This document shows, piece after piece, positions 39,623 to 51,530 of a stretch of 64,000 nucleotides of DNA. Where the stretch lies: NCBI GenBank assembly GCA_963575745.1, contig CAUYUJ010014171.1, positions 1,517,005 through 1,581,004 of the forward strand. The letters are read 5' to 3'. A program made the translations under genes and the position numbers. This DNA is from Prorocentrum cordatum. Lineage: Eukaryota; Sar; Dinophyceae; Prorocentrales; Prorocentraceae. Under the pieces are notes generated by a model. The model saw only the letters and a list, made by a program, of their open reading frames with translations. It did no database searches and had not been told where the DNA came from. Position 1 is the first letter of the stretch; each line of letters opens with the position of its first letter.

Positions 39623-40754
39623 CCATTGGCGGCCAGTTTATATTGCTGGCGATTGGGGGAAACGACGGAGTTGAAGGGAGGCAGCGGGGGCCCTGGCCCC
39701 CAGGTCAGGCCTTGGGGCCCCCGCGGGACCGGACCGGTCCCTTGCCTCCTTGGCGGGCCTGGGGGCTGTCTCGGGCGGGGACGAGGCGCCGCTGGCCCCG
39801 CGTGGAGAGCTTGGGCAGCCTCGCAAGCTGCCGAATCGGCCAGCGCAGAAACAGTTTCTCGGGACATAGTTCCGTGCATTCCCTGAGGGGTTCCCCCGCT
39901 CCTCTTCATCTCTCTCCCTGCCCCTCCCTTCTGCCATCCCCCTTGTCCCTCCCCTCTGCCCCCCTTCCCTCTCCCTGCCTCGGGAGGCAGCCTCTCCCCT
40001 CTTTCCATCCTCCCTCTGCCCCTTCTTTCACCCTACCCCCATCCCTCCGAGCCCCACTCCCTCTAGCATGTACCACAAGCTACCTCCGTGCCGCGTCCTC
40101 GAGATGAAGCACGGGATTTCTGTAGGGTCGGGGGGATTATACTTTCATGGCATTGCACGCGCTGGCTATCCGTCAACCGGCGCAAGGCCCAAGGCAGGGA
40201 CTGCCGCCGCAGGCGCGTGGTCTCTGCAGCTTCCCCCACCTCCTGCCCCGGCCCCCCTCTTGCGACAGCCAGGCTCTCGGCCTGATAAAAAGAGGGAGCG
40301 GGGCTTGCGATTGTCGCATTGCCGCTTTGTCCCTCCCCGCCCTCAGTAGGCACTGTCTGCTGCAGGGTGCCACCCCTGCTCTGCTATTGTGTTGGTTGCT
40401 GGCCAGGGGTCGCCTTCGTTAGCAATCAAAAGTAACAGGCTGCGAGTTGGGGTTTCCTCAGGCGAGGGGTGTCCCTCCTTGGTAATCCCTCTTCGCATCC
40501 AGGGACTGCCAAAGGCGGCCCGCTCGCAGACCTGGCAGCTTGGTCAGGGATCCTCTTCATCCTCCTCCCCTTCATAGCGGCACGGCTCTAGGTGGGGTTG
40601 GCAGTACAGCGTTCTCAGGATGGTTGTTACGCTGGTCCTGTGCCGCTCTTGGACATTCTGCTGGCTACCACAGGTATTTTCACACGGCCGTCCGTACAGC
40701 GCCGAGAGTGTGAGCAGCAGGTGCGCGGATTGTAGATCCACGGGAGGCGCAACT

Positions 40755-40810
40755 CCGACAGGGGCGCCGCCACCACCATCACCAGCCGTTGGTGGCGGCG
40801 CCCCTGTCGG
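40755..40810. repeat. Perfect 21-bp hairpin
   Basis: Arms 40755-40775 and 40790-40810 are exact reverse complements over 21 bp, with a 14-nt loop. The stem is GC-rich. No downstream T run or adjacent gene suggests a terminator. Confidence 0.85.
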
Positions 40811-42519
40811 CGCTGCACCCAGAGGGTCGAAGCTCTCCAACGTCTAGGTTTCGGCTTCCCCTCTGGAGACGCCACCTCTGTACCCAGGGCCTTTCTCTGC
40901 CGCGCAGGTTATCGGATGCCCTGGGAGCCTTCAGCTGCAGTCCGAGTCCGATTCGGCAAGGCATCGCGTCGGTGCGCGCTGTTCAGCCCAGGGAAGTGCT
41001 CATATCGATCCGATCGTTCCAATGCGATGTCGATGCCGCCCAGCCCGATCCGATGTGATTCCGAGATTCTGACAGTCCGATACGGCCCGATGCTTGCATG
41101 GTGCTGTTGTGCATCCTGGCGTGGCCGATGCGATTCGATTCCGACTCCGTGCCGATGCGTCCCGGCTCGATGCGCATTCCGGTCCGATCAGATTTTCGCT
41201 TTCGATGCCGACTGACCGTGCAGGGCCCGGTTGCCCCCGCGCGCCTCCCAGTGGCAGACACGGGCGAGACAAGGCGGGTTGCCGATTCTCTTGCGGCCAC
41301 ATTTGGAGAAGCCGAGAGGAAGCACGTGCACAAACATGGACAGTCGGAGAGCTGGGCGGGTTGTTTGGATTGGCGCTGATCCCCCTCCCCGGCGCGCGGG
41401 GCGCACCGGGGGCGGCGCCAGAGGCGCCGCCAGGGTCTCTGACGCCAATCCCAGCGATCAGCGCGGTTCTCCGATAGTGCATGGTTACGTCGTTTCCTGG
41501 CTCTCAGAAACTCCTGAGTCTTAGGGACTCTTCGTGAACCAGGAAACTGGCGCGCCCGAGAAAACTGCCGCCATGGGTCGAAGTCTTCTCCATTCGTCGG
41601 TGGAATCTTAGAAGTCGTGGCTAGCAATCTTGGTTCAGGGGGCACTGAGGCTCGTCCTCGTCCGAATTCTTGACGCTTCGCGTTATCCCCACCAGCCCAT
41701 CCAGCAACGATGCCCAGGCGAGCCGCATCGATCAGGAAAGCGTGCGAGCAAGCAGAGGAACAAGGAGGGCCGGCAGTTGTCAAACATATGCTCGGAATCA
41801 GCGTGAGCAGGCCCAGGAGTCGACTATCAGTGCCTTTGCTGACCTTTCGGTATGGCAGCCTGCTGGCAGCCTACGGTGTCCTGGTTCAGGGTGCCCCGAG
41901 ACTCATCCTCGTCCGAACTTGTTCTCGTGCTGCCCTCATCGGACTCTGGCGGTCACCCCCAGGGAGACCACCGCTCTCGCCCGACGGCCCAGGCCTGCGA
42001 GACGGAGGACGGCGAGCCGTGCGTGTTTCCGTTCGTCTATAAAGGCGCCGCCACGGATCCTGGCGGCGAGAAGCGGGCGGTTGCGGCTGCCGGAACTCCC
42101 GCTGCTCGTCCTCGCGTCCTCCTCCGCTGCTTTTCGTGTTCCTGCCTCTCCCGTGCCTCCCTCCTGTGCTCCTCCCTCGTCTGCTATTCCTCTCCTCCGC
42201 CCCTCCTCCCTCCTCCCTCCTCACTCGCCCTGTTCCCGCCCTCCTCCCTCTGGCCTCGTCCCTTCTGCGTCCCCCCTTCCTGCACCACCTCTTCTAATCC
42301 CCTCCTCCTCCACTCCTGCTCATAGTGCTCCTCCTCCTCCTCCTCCTCCTTTCCAGTTCCCTGTGGCGAGCCCCGCCACTGTGCCCGCGCAGCATTCAAC
42401 TGCATGGCGGATCGTTCTAGCGAGCTCCCCTGGCAGTCTCGATAAAACCATCCGGGGGTCGTTAAGTAAACACCGCTACGATGTTCTAGCGTGGCGCGGC
42501 TGGAACGTTGCATTGGTTT

Positions 42520-42990
42520 TCCACTGGGTGCTCCTTGGGGGGCTTCTTGGAGCAATTGGGGGCCATCTCGTGGGACTCTTAGGGGCTTGTGGAAGACCTC
42601 ATCAGGGCCTGCTGGGAGTCTCGGGGCCGTCTTGAGCGCGCTGTTTCGACCGAGCTCTCCGAAATATGCTCGGTTAGAGCATCTTGAAGCGGTATTGGGC
42701 TGTCGTTAGATGTTTCTCAGGACGCATTGGGGCAGTTTGGAGACGCCTTGGGGGCTTCGAGAGGCTCTCTCCCGAGGCCGTCTTCAGCGGATGAGGCCTT
42801 GGAGGCTATGCACCTCAAATTCGTTCTGTCGGTTTTCCATGTTGCTGGTCTCCCTGGGCCTCTCTGTGAGTGCATCTTGGGCGCATCCAGGAGCTTCTTT
42901 GCGTCCCCAGGGGCGTCTTTGAGGCATCTGGGAGCCTCCAAGGGGTCGCTGGGCCGTCCTGGGCCGGCACGCTGGCTTCGTGCGACCGTC
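42520..42990 (+). repeat. CTTGG-like modular repeat, copy D (short)
   Basis: Degenerate units such as GGGGGGCTTCTTGGAGCAATTGGGGGCC and TGGGGGCTTCGAGAGGC without a recognisable head or tail; diverged relative to copies A to C. Confidence 0.5.
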
Positions 42991-43322
42991 TCGGGGGCGG
43001 TTTGAGCCCGTGTTCAGGGCCGCCCTGATGTCGGGAAGAGCGCCAGAGAGCAGAACCGGGGCGGGAGCGATTTTCCAGGACCCTCGCGCTGACGGGAGGA
43101 GAGGGCCCCCCCGAAAACAGCGGCCGAAGCCCTGCCAGGCAGCCTCAGACGCCCCGACGTGCTGAGGGCACGGTGGCGGACATGTTGTCCTCCTGCTCCC
43201 ATTGTTGCTGCCGTATCTCATGGGGAGGATTACCGAAGCCAAGGTGGGCCAGAGGGGTCGGCTGAGAGGGTTGGCCTGGAGGCTTGGCCAGAGTCGTTCT
43301 GCGGTGGGTAGAGCTCTCCATA

Positions 43323-43422
43323 ATCAGAGGTTTGGGGGTGAGATCGCAGTGAAACGGAGACCCCCCACCGGGAAATCGGTTGCGGTTTCGTGTCGTGCGT
43401 GCGGGCGAGGCGAAGCTGCGCG
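43323..43422 (+). repeat. Dispersed 100-bp module, copy 1
   Basis: It contains CCCCCCACCGGGAAATCG and GGGCGAGGCGAAGCTGCG. It recurs at 44436-44541 (same strand) and, more diverged, inverted at 45921-46020. Confidence 0.7.
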
Positions 43423-43446
43423 TGATCTTCCTGTAGCTAGGCCGAA

Positions 43447-43620
43447 GTAGGAGTGAAAGTCCGTTTCCGTCCGCCGGTGGCCGGGAGGTGTCCCTGTTGG
43501 GCCGGGCGGTGTCCCGGGTGTCCTGGGTGTCAGTAGGAGCGAAAGTCCGTTTCCCGTCCGCCAGTAGCTGGGAGGTGTCCCTGTTGGGCCGGGCGGTGTC
43601 CCGGGTGTCCTGGGTGTCCT
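43447..43620. repeat. 86-bp tandem duplication
   Basis: GTAGGAGTGAAAGTCCGTTT begins at 43447 and the copy starts at 43533. Each unit ends in a GTGTCCCGGGTGTCCTGGGTG stretch. Confidence 0.8.
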
Positions 43621-43689
43621 GGGCAATCCGGCGCTAACGCATGTCGCTAATTTCATAATTCATTTTTGTTCGGCGCCTGCGGCGGGCTT

Positions 43690-43960
43690 TCTTATCAAAT
43701 CCAGCTTATCTTTTCCAATCGATCTTGTCCTATCCAATCCATCTGATCTTATCCAACCCATCTTGTCCCATCTTACCTTATCCCACCCAATCCAATCCAT
43801 CCAACCCAATCCATCAATTCATTTGTTTATGCGCCTGCGGCGGGCCAATCCAATCCGTTTTATATTATCCAATCCATCTCGACCAATCCAACCCATCTTA
43901 TCCGATCCAATCCATCTTATCCCATCCACTGCAACCCATCTTATCCCTTACAGAGAGAAA
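43690..43960. repeat. Degenerate CCAATC/CATCTTAT repeats
   Basis: Short units such as CCAATCCATCTTATC are repeated imperfectly for about 270 bp, with a GCGCCTGCGGCGGG phrase at both 43672 and 43831. Confidence 0.7.
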
Positions 43961-44224
43961 GAGAGATGATATCAAGGTGAAAGGCAGGAGGTCAGCCAGG
44001 GTGGGCATTTGATTTCAATCCCCCCCCAACCTCCTTATCGCCCGCAGGGCGGTCGTATAGGTATATAGTGCCGATCGAACCACCCTTCGAGTGATAGGAG
44101 GTTTGGGGGGGAGAAGGGGGAGACGGTCGATTTGCGAAACGGCTTAAGTGCAAACGCTTTCGGAATGATGGTCATCATGATGGTGATGATGTGGTAGTGG
44201 TAGTCGCGTCTGTGCGTCCGTTGT

Positions 44225-44435
44225 TCTATCCACCTATATATGTGTATATCTGTATATATATATATATATAAACACACCTGTCGATCTATATGTCTATATA
44301 GCTAAGCGTCCACCTATGTATATATATGTATATATACATATTTATCTGAATGTATATGTGTGTGTGCCTACATCCATATATATATATATATATATATATA
44401 TATCCAGCTGTATATATGTGTATATATACATATAT
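44225..44435. repeat. TA/TATG-rich microsatellite
   Basis: Long TATATA and TATGTATA runs with short unique interruptions, directly before module copy 2. Confidence 0.9.
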
Positions 44436-44541
44436 ATCGGAGACTTGGAGGTGATATCGCAGTGTAACGGAGTCCCCCCACCGGGAAATCGAGTTTCGAG
44501 TTCGTGTTCGTGCCGTGCGTGTGGGCGAGGCGAAGCTGCGT
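44436..44541 (+). repeat. Dispersed 100-bp module, copy 2
   Basis: Shares TCGCAGTGTAACGGAG, CCCCCCACCGGGAAATCG and GGCGAGGCGAAGCTGCG with copy 1. Confidence 0.75.
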
Positions 44542-44644
44542 GGGCCAGCGAGAGGAATTCACTCTGCTGTCGCTAGGGGTCCGCCACCACAAATGTTTCC
44601 CCCCCGGCCTCGTCAAGCGGTAGCCCACGTTGTCCCGTCGGTTG

Positions 44645-44795
44645 CCCGCTGGTTGCTCATCATGGTTGCTCATCATGGTTGCTCATCATGGTTGCTCATC
44701 ATTGTCCCGCCGGTTGCTCATCATGGTTGCTCATCATTGTCCCGCCGGTTGCTCATCATGGTTGCTCATCATGGTTGCTCATCATGGTTGCTCCA
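44645..44795. repeat. 13-bp GGTTGCTCATCAT minisatellite
   Basis: GGTTGCTCATCAT occurs about ten times, with blocks broken by a TGTCCCGCC insert. Confidence 0.85.
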
Positions 44796-45149
44796 CCGAC
44801 GCTGAGCGGAGGGTGCTCGTCGACGCCAGGCACCGCCAGCGTGACTCCCAAGCCAGGATAGGAGAGGTCCGGACGCATGCACCAGGCACTGCCAGTGCAC
44901 CCATCGTCGACTGGGACGTCGTGGGCTGAGTGCCGCGTCGCGCAGCGGCAAACCGAACGACACAAGTCGCCCAAGCTAAGGAACAAAAAAATTCCGCCAC
45001 GTCATCCACACCATCATCGCCCATCAGCACCACGTTCATCACAGTTGTCGTCATGAGCCACCCCCCTCCCCCCACCCCCCACTTCCTCCTTATCACCCGC
45101 AGGGTGGTCGTATAAGTATGTCTATATATATCCATCATCAGGAACCCAC

Positions 45150-45862
45150 CATTCGGACATCATCGGGGCAACCATCGGGACAACGATCGAGACAACCATC
45201 GGGACAACCCACGGGTCAACCACCGACACAACCATCGGGGCACCCATCGGGACACCCGTCGGGACGACCATCGGGACAACCATCGGGACAATCATCGGGA
45301 CACCCATCGGATCAACCATCGGGACAACCATCGGGACAACCATCGGGACACCCATCGGGACACCCATCGGGACACCCATCGGGACACCCATCGGGACACC
45401 CATCGGGACAGCCGTCGGGACAACCATGGGGACACCCATCGGGACAACCCGCGGGACAGCCATCGGGACACCCATCGGGGCAACCATCGGGACAACCATC
45501 GGGACAACCATCGGGACACCCATCGGGACAACCATCGGGACAACCATCGGGACAACCATCGGGACAACCATCGGGACAACCCGCGGGACAACCATCGGGA
45601 CACCCATCGGGACACCCATCGGGACAACCATTGGGACAACTATCGGGGCAACCATCGGGACACCCATCGCGACAACCATCGGATCAACCATCGGGACAAC
45701 CATCGGGACAACCATCGGGACACCCATCGGGACACCCATAGGGGAAACCGGCGGGACAACCATCGGGACAACCATCGGGGCAACCATCGGGGCAACCATC
45801 GGGACAACCGTCGGGACAGGGGACAACCATCGGGACAACCCGCGGGACAACCATCGGGGAGC
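45150..45862. repeat. 12-bp CCATCGGGACAA/CACC minisatellite (about 59 units)
   Basis: The unit alternates CCATCGGGACAA and CCATCGGGACAC with a few variants (CCCGCGGGACAA). As 12 is a multiple of three, every phase stays open. One plus phase (45118-45741) encodes PSGQPSGHPSG and looks like the PT/PSG repeats of algal secreted or wall proteins, but no signal peptide or other domain is attached, so I do not call a gene. Confidence 0.9.
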
Positions 45863-45920
45863 GCACCCGGGGGGGTGGGCGACCCTATAGACTCCATGTG
45901 GCCTCTACCAGTGCAGGACC

Positions 45921-46020
45921 TCGCGCAGCTTCGCTTCGCCCGCACGCACGACACGAACCGAAACCGAAACCGATTTTCCGGTTGGGGTCACTTTTGTTCA
46001 CACCGTCCAACCTCCGATTC
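45921..46020 (-). repeat. Dispersed 100-bp module, copy 3 (inverted)
   Basis: The reverse complement begins CGGAGGTTGGACGGTG and continues through a GGTTTCGGTTCGTGTCGTGC stretch to GCGAAGCTGCGCGAGG, matching copies 1 and 2 with more divergence in the middle. Confidence 0.65.
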
Positions 46021-46746
46021 ATGTGTGTGGACTTAGGAGTGCCGGGTGAAGTTGCGCGTCTCCGTGGCGTCATTCCATTCGACATCTCATTCTGGCTCGG
46101 GGCATCCCTTGGGGTGCTGCCTTCCGCGATTCACTGCTCGTGGCCATATCGCACGTTGCATCGTCCAGAGGCCCGTGCCAAGCAGTCGCACACATATTGG
46201 CCGTCGCGCAGTGAACAAAAAAACATATCGAATTTGATATCGCTTAGCATCATTTTGGCAGTTGAGCTAGCCACCCCGCCCTGCTACGCGTTTCGGAGTC
46301 GTCCTATGATCGCTGCAAGTTCGCGCCTCTCCCTGGGGCAGTTCTCGGCGAACGGTCGCCCACGGCCATGGATTGGGGCTATGTCGCGCAATTCCACTGA
46401 GGTCTGTGCCACCCTCTCTCTCCCACCATCCCGCAGAGATTAAACCCGGCAGTCCAACAACAATCTTTCCAACCCCTTCACCGTTGCGTTACGGGCACTG
46501 AACTGTTAGAGCTCACGATTGCCATAGTATCTGCATGTACTTTCCTCATAAGGAAGCACCGCTGCCTAAGGTGTTGCCTACCACGCCTGCACAGACATGG
46601 ACTTCATGTCTCCATGGTGCTCCACAAAGGTGGACGCTGCGAACGAGCACGTGATGGGGAACTTCGGCAACTGCAATGCCAATTGCCTTTTTCAGGCCTC
46701 GGCGGCCATGACTCGAATGTCGTTCAGTAACATGTTGCTTGGCTGT
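46021..46746. other. No gene recognised
   Basis: Moderate-GC, apparently unique sequence. Open frames are short (under about 180 aa) and unrecognised. Confidence 0.5.
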
Positions 46747-48500
46747 TGTATCGAAGACGCCCACGGCGAATCACCGCCGCTCCCTGCCTTTTAGGACACG
46801 CCTATGTGGCCAAACGTCTGGGCAAAGCTTTGCCACGCTATTGGACCATACGTTCCCCCAGCCGTTGTGGAAACCCTTCGGGGAACACGTGGGGGAGGAT
46901 GAGGAGAGGGAGGAAAAGGGAGGACGAAGAGAAGGATGAGGAAAGCTGTTGGGAGTTTCGTGAATCATTCTCCGGGCCTCCTGGGAGCTTCCTGGGTGGG
47001 GGCCTCCTGGACGCCTCTTAGGGGCCTCCTTGGGCCTCTTGGGGGCCTCTGGAGGCTTCTTGGGAGCCTTTTTGGCCCGTCTGACGCCGTCGGAAGCCGT
47101 CTTCGCCTTGCGCGCGCGCGCGCCCGTCCACGTCTCGGCAGCGCAGCGTCTCCGCCTTGCCTGCGCCCGCCCGCGAGGGTGGCCAGGCGCGGTCAGCTGA
47201 GGTTGAGGAAATCAGCTCCTGAAATACACATTGTCCAGAGTAGACCCCCGACGCGCGCAGCTTCTCATGCGAGGCCATGGCCTCACCCGCCTCGCCCTTA
47301 AGGGGCCCGGGCGCATGCCTGCACAGGCGATCCGTATCCGTATCCGTATCCTTCGGCCTGGGTCAGGGGCTGCGGCTCGCAGGCCGGGGGGGGGGTTAAG
47401 AACAGGTTGGTTGCGCCCTTCGACGTCTGTTTGGGGTGTTCTGCAGACCTGACCCCCCATGGCACATGCTTCGTCTCTGGGTCATCTTGGAATTCTGTGG
47501 TGTCGTCTTGGGGCTCGCTTGGGGCTGTCTGGGGAGCCTCTTGTGCCGTCTGGGGGTCGTCTTTGGGCCTCTTGGTCCGTCGTAGGGCCTTCTTGATCGC
47601 TTCTGGGGCCATCTTAGGCCCATATTGGAGGCATGTCGGGCCGTCTTTGGATGTCGGAAGCCCGCAAAGGCGAGAGCATGACAACTATTGAAGAAACAAT
47701 GGGAGACTCACTGATGTTTAGCCTCCAGGAGGTTCTCTCGGAGCCCTCTTGTCGCATATGGGAGGCCTCTGGGAAGCCTCTTGGGCCCTCTTTGGTCGTC
47801 TTGGAGTCATCTTGGGCTGATTTGGTTCCAACTTCGACGTCTTGCAGGTGTCTTGGCAGCATCTTGGGCTATCTTGTCCGTCCCGGAGGCCATCTTGAGG
47901 CCATCTGGAGTCTTGAGGCGATTTGTTGTGGTCTTTGTGGATCGTTTCGCGTCCTTGCGCGTCCTTCCAGGTGGCCCGCGGGCTGAGGCGAAGCCCCAGG
48001 GGGAGTTCTTTAGAAAGGAATCAGAAACCTCACAGGCATTTAGTTCGGCCTGATTTGGGCCTCCCGAGGCCTCTTGGGGGCCTCTGGGGGCCTCTTGGGC
48101 GCACCTCGGGGGCTTGTGGGGGGATCTTGGGGCCATCTTGGGCCGGAGGGCTCAAAATGTCAGCTCGTGTTCCCCAACTTGGACCCCTCTTGGGGCCGTC
48201 TTGGGGGCCACTTCGGCCACTCTTGGAGACTCTTGGGCCGTTTTGGCGTGTCTTGAGCGCTTCTTGGGTCGTCTTGGGGCCCTCTTGGAGGCCTCTTGGG
48301 CTGTCTTGGGGCGGTCTTGGGAGCTTCTTGAGCCGTCTTGGAGCGTCGGAAAGCCGAAACACAAGACTTTCGTCAAATCGACGATGTTGGTCTCTTGGGG
48401 CTCTCTCGGGAGGCCTCTTGGAGCGCTCTTGGGGCCTCTAGGGGCCCCCTTTGGCCGTCTTGGAGCCATCTTCGTGCGCCTTGGCGCATTTTTGGCCTCG
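46747..48500 (+). repeat. CTTGG-rich modular repeat, copy E
   Basis: The head (46747-46900) matches those at 5394 and 21645 (CCACGGCGAATCACCGCCG, ACGCCTATGTGGCCAAA). The body begins at about 46975 and carries GTCTGACGCCGTCGGAAGCC at 47078. From about 47103 to 47440 the array is replaced by unrelated GC-rich sequence, then the body resumes and includes spacer modules near 47650 and 48340 and a tail piece near 47995. Confidence 0.8.
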
Positions 48501-48529
48501 GCAATGCGAGCATCGTATGATTTGCAAGG

Positions 48530-48690
48530 GGTTAGAGCCTCGGGGACACGACTACGGCGTACTTTACAAAGGTTTGCTGCCTCGGGCACGCACAAATTGC
48601 ATGATTTGCTAGGGGTTATGGCCTCGGGGACGCGAACACTGCATAATTTACGAAGATTCTGGCTTCGGGGGCGCGAACCTCATGTATTTT
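48530..48690. repeat. 42-bp minisatellite, four units
   Basis: GCCTCGGGGACGCG-like cores lie at 48541, 48583, 48625 and 48666, each followed by a GCATGATTTGC-like stretch. Confidence 0.75.
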
Positions 48691-48699
48691 TACGTGTCC

Positions 48700-50829
48700 C
48701 ACGCCCCCCGGGAATTCAAAGATCGCGATCCGGGCGTGGTAACCAGCTGGTTTGGAGCTCCCCCCCTTCGCGCGGATTTCAACAGTTTACAGTAGTAAGC
48801 AGAAAGCTGGACTGTAACATTGGAGACTTGAAGCTGGAACTGGCGCAGGGAGCAGCAGGTTCGTCCTACAGCCTGGTCGCCCTACAAGGGGACCAGCGAA
48901 TACATGTGTCTGTGACACAAAAGTGCAGAGCGAGGTGCGAGGGCATATCAAGCAAACAGGTTATATGCATTTCAGTGGTATGCAACAGAGAAAAAGAGAA
49001 AGAGAGAGAGAGAGAGAGAAGGAGATGGCAGGCGTGGATTGTATGTGAAAGTTCTAGGACATCCACTGGGTGGTGTTTTTCGTTCTCTGGTGCATGCTCG
49101 AATCACAATGTTATGATACGACATGTTGCAATGCAATGCTGTGCTATGCTATACATATGCCGTGATTGGCTGTACAATACCATGCAGTGTCATGATCTGT
49201 TCCGAGGAAGAGTTCACCCATACTCGATGCTATGCTATGCCATGCGGTAAAGCCAAGTGCAATGCTGCGCCATGCTGCGCTACGACATGCTTTTCTACAA
49301 GGCTACAAAGCGCTGCCATGCCATGATCTGCCAGGTGTTGATCTGCCGCGCGTCGCTGTGATGAGCGATGCTCTGCACTTTACGGCACCTCATTGCGTCG
49401 CACCTCATTGCATCGCATTATTTTGGGGTGGCGCCGACATCATGTCATGAAGTCGGCAGGTCTGCTCTGGAGGAGGAGAAGGTGCCCCGACCTCCGATGT
49501 GTGTGCGGCTTTTTTCAATACGGGGTCCCCAGATCTTTGGACCACTTTCAGGGGGCCGTTAGTTCGTCCAGGGTCGTCTTTTGGACGGCGCCAGGCCCAG
49601 TAGTGCCCCCCAGGGGATGAGAACGACCAAAATATCTCAATTTCTATTCCTCAAGGCGTCGGAGGTCTTGGGTGTACAGTAGGTCCGTGTCGTATCGAAG
49701 CGGCGGCGGCCCCAGCGCGGGCGTTCAAGGTTGAGCGCCGACAGTCGCCCAGAGAATCGGTGCTGGCATTGAACAGTCGGCGCTGTCGGAAAGCCTCGAT
49801 AGCTCAGTGGTGAACGATGCACGTGGTGTCAGAGACCAGTGCCGAAGCCGTCTCGTCACGAGTCTTACAGCTTCTGGTGTCCCTGCAGCCGGCCCGCCAC
49901 GGGGGCAAACCCGCGGGAGGCCCCGCCCAAGCCTTTCAACCCGTTCGGGGCGCCGAAGGGCGCCGCACCCGTGGTCGGCACAAAACCAGGAGGACAACGT
50001 CGCCGTCGTAGCTGTCACCGTCGTCGTTGCCGTCGGCTTCGTCAGCGTCGCCGCCGCCATGTTCGTCGTCGTCATCGTGGTCGTTATTGTTGTCGTCGCT
50101 GCCGCCGCCCTCGCCGTGGCCAGTCGTCGTCGACGTCGTGCGGGTGGTAGTGGTGGTGGTCTTTGCCGCCAGAGAGAGGAAAGGACGAGAAAGAGGGAGG
50201 AGGGGGAGAGGGAGGAGGAGGAGGAGGGGGACGATGAAAAAGATGAGGGGAATAGAAAGGAGGAGGAGGAGGAGGAGGAGGAGGAGGAGGAGGAGGAGGA
50301 GAAGGAGGAGCAAGAGCAGGAGGAGGAGGAAGAGGAGGAGGAGGTGGAGAGGAGGAGAGTAGGAGAGGAAGAGGTGGTGGAGGAGAGGCACGACGATACT
50401 GACGAGGAAGAGGAGGAGGGTCTGGAATGATAGCAATAACATGTGTAATGTTAACCGGGCCCTCGAACGTGAATTTCTTGCAATCTATGCGGCGCAGTGT
50501 AGGTGGTGCATCAATGTGGTGCAATCTTCGTGGTGCAATCTACGAGGTGTAGCTGCTTTTTACACGACTTGACACATTCCATGCTTTTGCAAACATCTCA
50601 CCCACCCACCCACCCGCAAATTGGTTTGCAAGACCCATGCGGCGGCGATGGCGATTAGTGCTTGGCGTTGGCTGGTGCGTCCCTGCGGCTGCGCCAACCC
50701 AGCGGGCGCGCCATCATGGCAACGTCGACAACGGTAGACACGATGATGATGTTGGTGACGATGTTAACAACGACGACGGCGCGGCCAGTGACGGCGCCGA
50801 TGGTAATCACGCCGACGACGATGACGGCG
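48700..50829. other. No gene; short-period low complexity
   Basis: Contains a GA tract (48990-49025), degenerate pentamers such as CAATG/CATGC (49110-49330) and a GGA/GAG block at 50180-50400, plus C/T and GTC-rich stretches near 49990-50110. The sequence TAGCTCAGTGGT at 49800 resembles a tRNA A box, but no B box follows. Confidence 0.6.
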
Positions 50830-51530
50830 TCCTCGCGTCGGTGATGAAGGTTTTGGGAAGAGTTCGACATGCGCGCGGCGCCGGCGCGCCAAAGTAGCCC
50901 GCATGGTTTCATTAGACACCGATCGTGCCCCCCAAGCACGCGCGCAAGGGCGCGCGAATGATCTAGGCATGCGGCGCGAGAGGCCCATTCGGCAGAATCC
51001 CATGATCGTGTTGAAAAACTCATGTTTTCTCCCAAAAACGCGCAAGAGCGCGAGCGCGCAGGCTTTTGGGGAAACTGATGTTGCGAAACCATGCGTTGTT
51101 ATTTATAAACTACTTTGGAACACTCGGTTTTGGAATCGCTGCGAAACCGAAAGTTGTTGACGGATTGCGGCATGCGCGCGACGACGCGCACGTGAACATT
51201 TCGTCACATTTTATGCAACGGGTTCTCGCGACAGCACGCGCGTAAGGGCGTCGGAAAGATTTCGACATGCGTGCGCGCGAAGCTCTTTTTGTAGCATTCG
51301 ATATGCAACTGTTGATACAAAAAGCAGGTTTTCCTTGACATTTCAGTAAAGCGCGCAAGCTTTCTTTGAACATCCGCGTTGCATAACCCTGCGTTTTGAG
51401 ATGTTTGTTTGAAAGCTCGACTTGGACATCCGTACGAAACCGAAGGTTTTTGAAGGATTTCGGCAAGCGCGTGCGACGCCGCGCGCGTGTGCACTTCGTC
51501 ATTTTTTTGCAATGGGGTTCTCAACTTTGA
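50830..51530. repeat. 293-bp tandem repeat, about 2.4 units
   Basis: GCGAAACCGAAAGTTGTTGA at 51141 corresponds to ACGAAACCGAAGGTTTTTGA at 51434, and the following 90 bp align. Further parts align back to 50850 at the same offset. Units are diverged, with many CGCGCG-type words. Confidence 0.65.

Larger units (their letters stand above)
38653..42519. other. Mostly noncoding; weak coding-like plus-strand segments and hairpins
   Basis: On the plus strand 38735-38962 reads with good composition (DFLEFLGQIGNPFSIRH, then VRITREDAKSHFARS), and another phase 39050-39300 likewise (FKFLPALFDLPDGPWAAHFD). I recognise neither. The rest is C/T-rich (39390-39470, 39895-40060, 42105-42355), GC-rich spacer, and two hairpins listed separately. 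Confidence 0.4.

Noticed and set aside
45118-45890. Several 100-240-codon ORFs on both strands
   Set aside because: All are phases of the 12-bp minisatellite; open frames follow from the unit length.
49795-49870. Possible tRNA gene (TAGCTCAGTGGT)
   Set aside because: Only an A-box-like word; no B box or cloverleaf follows.
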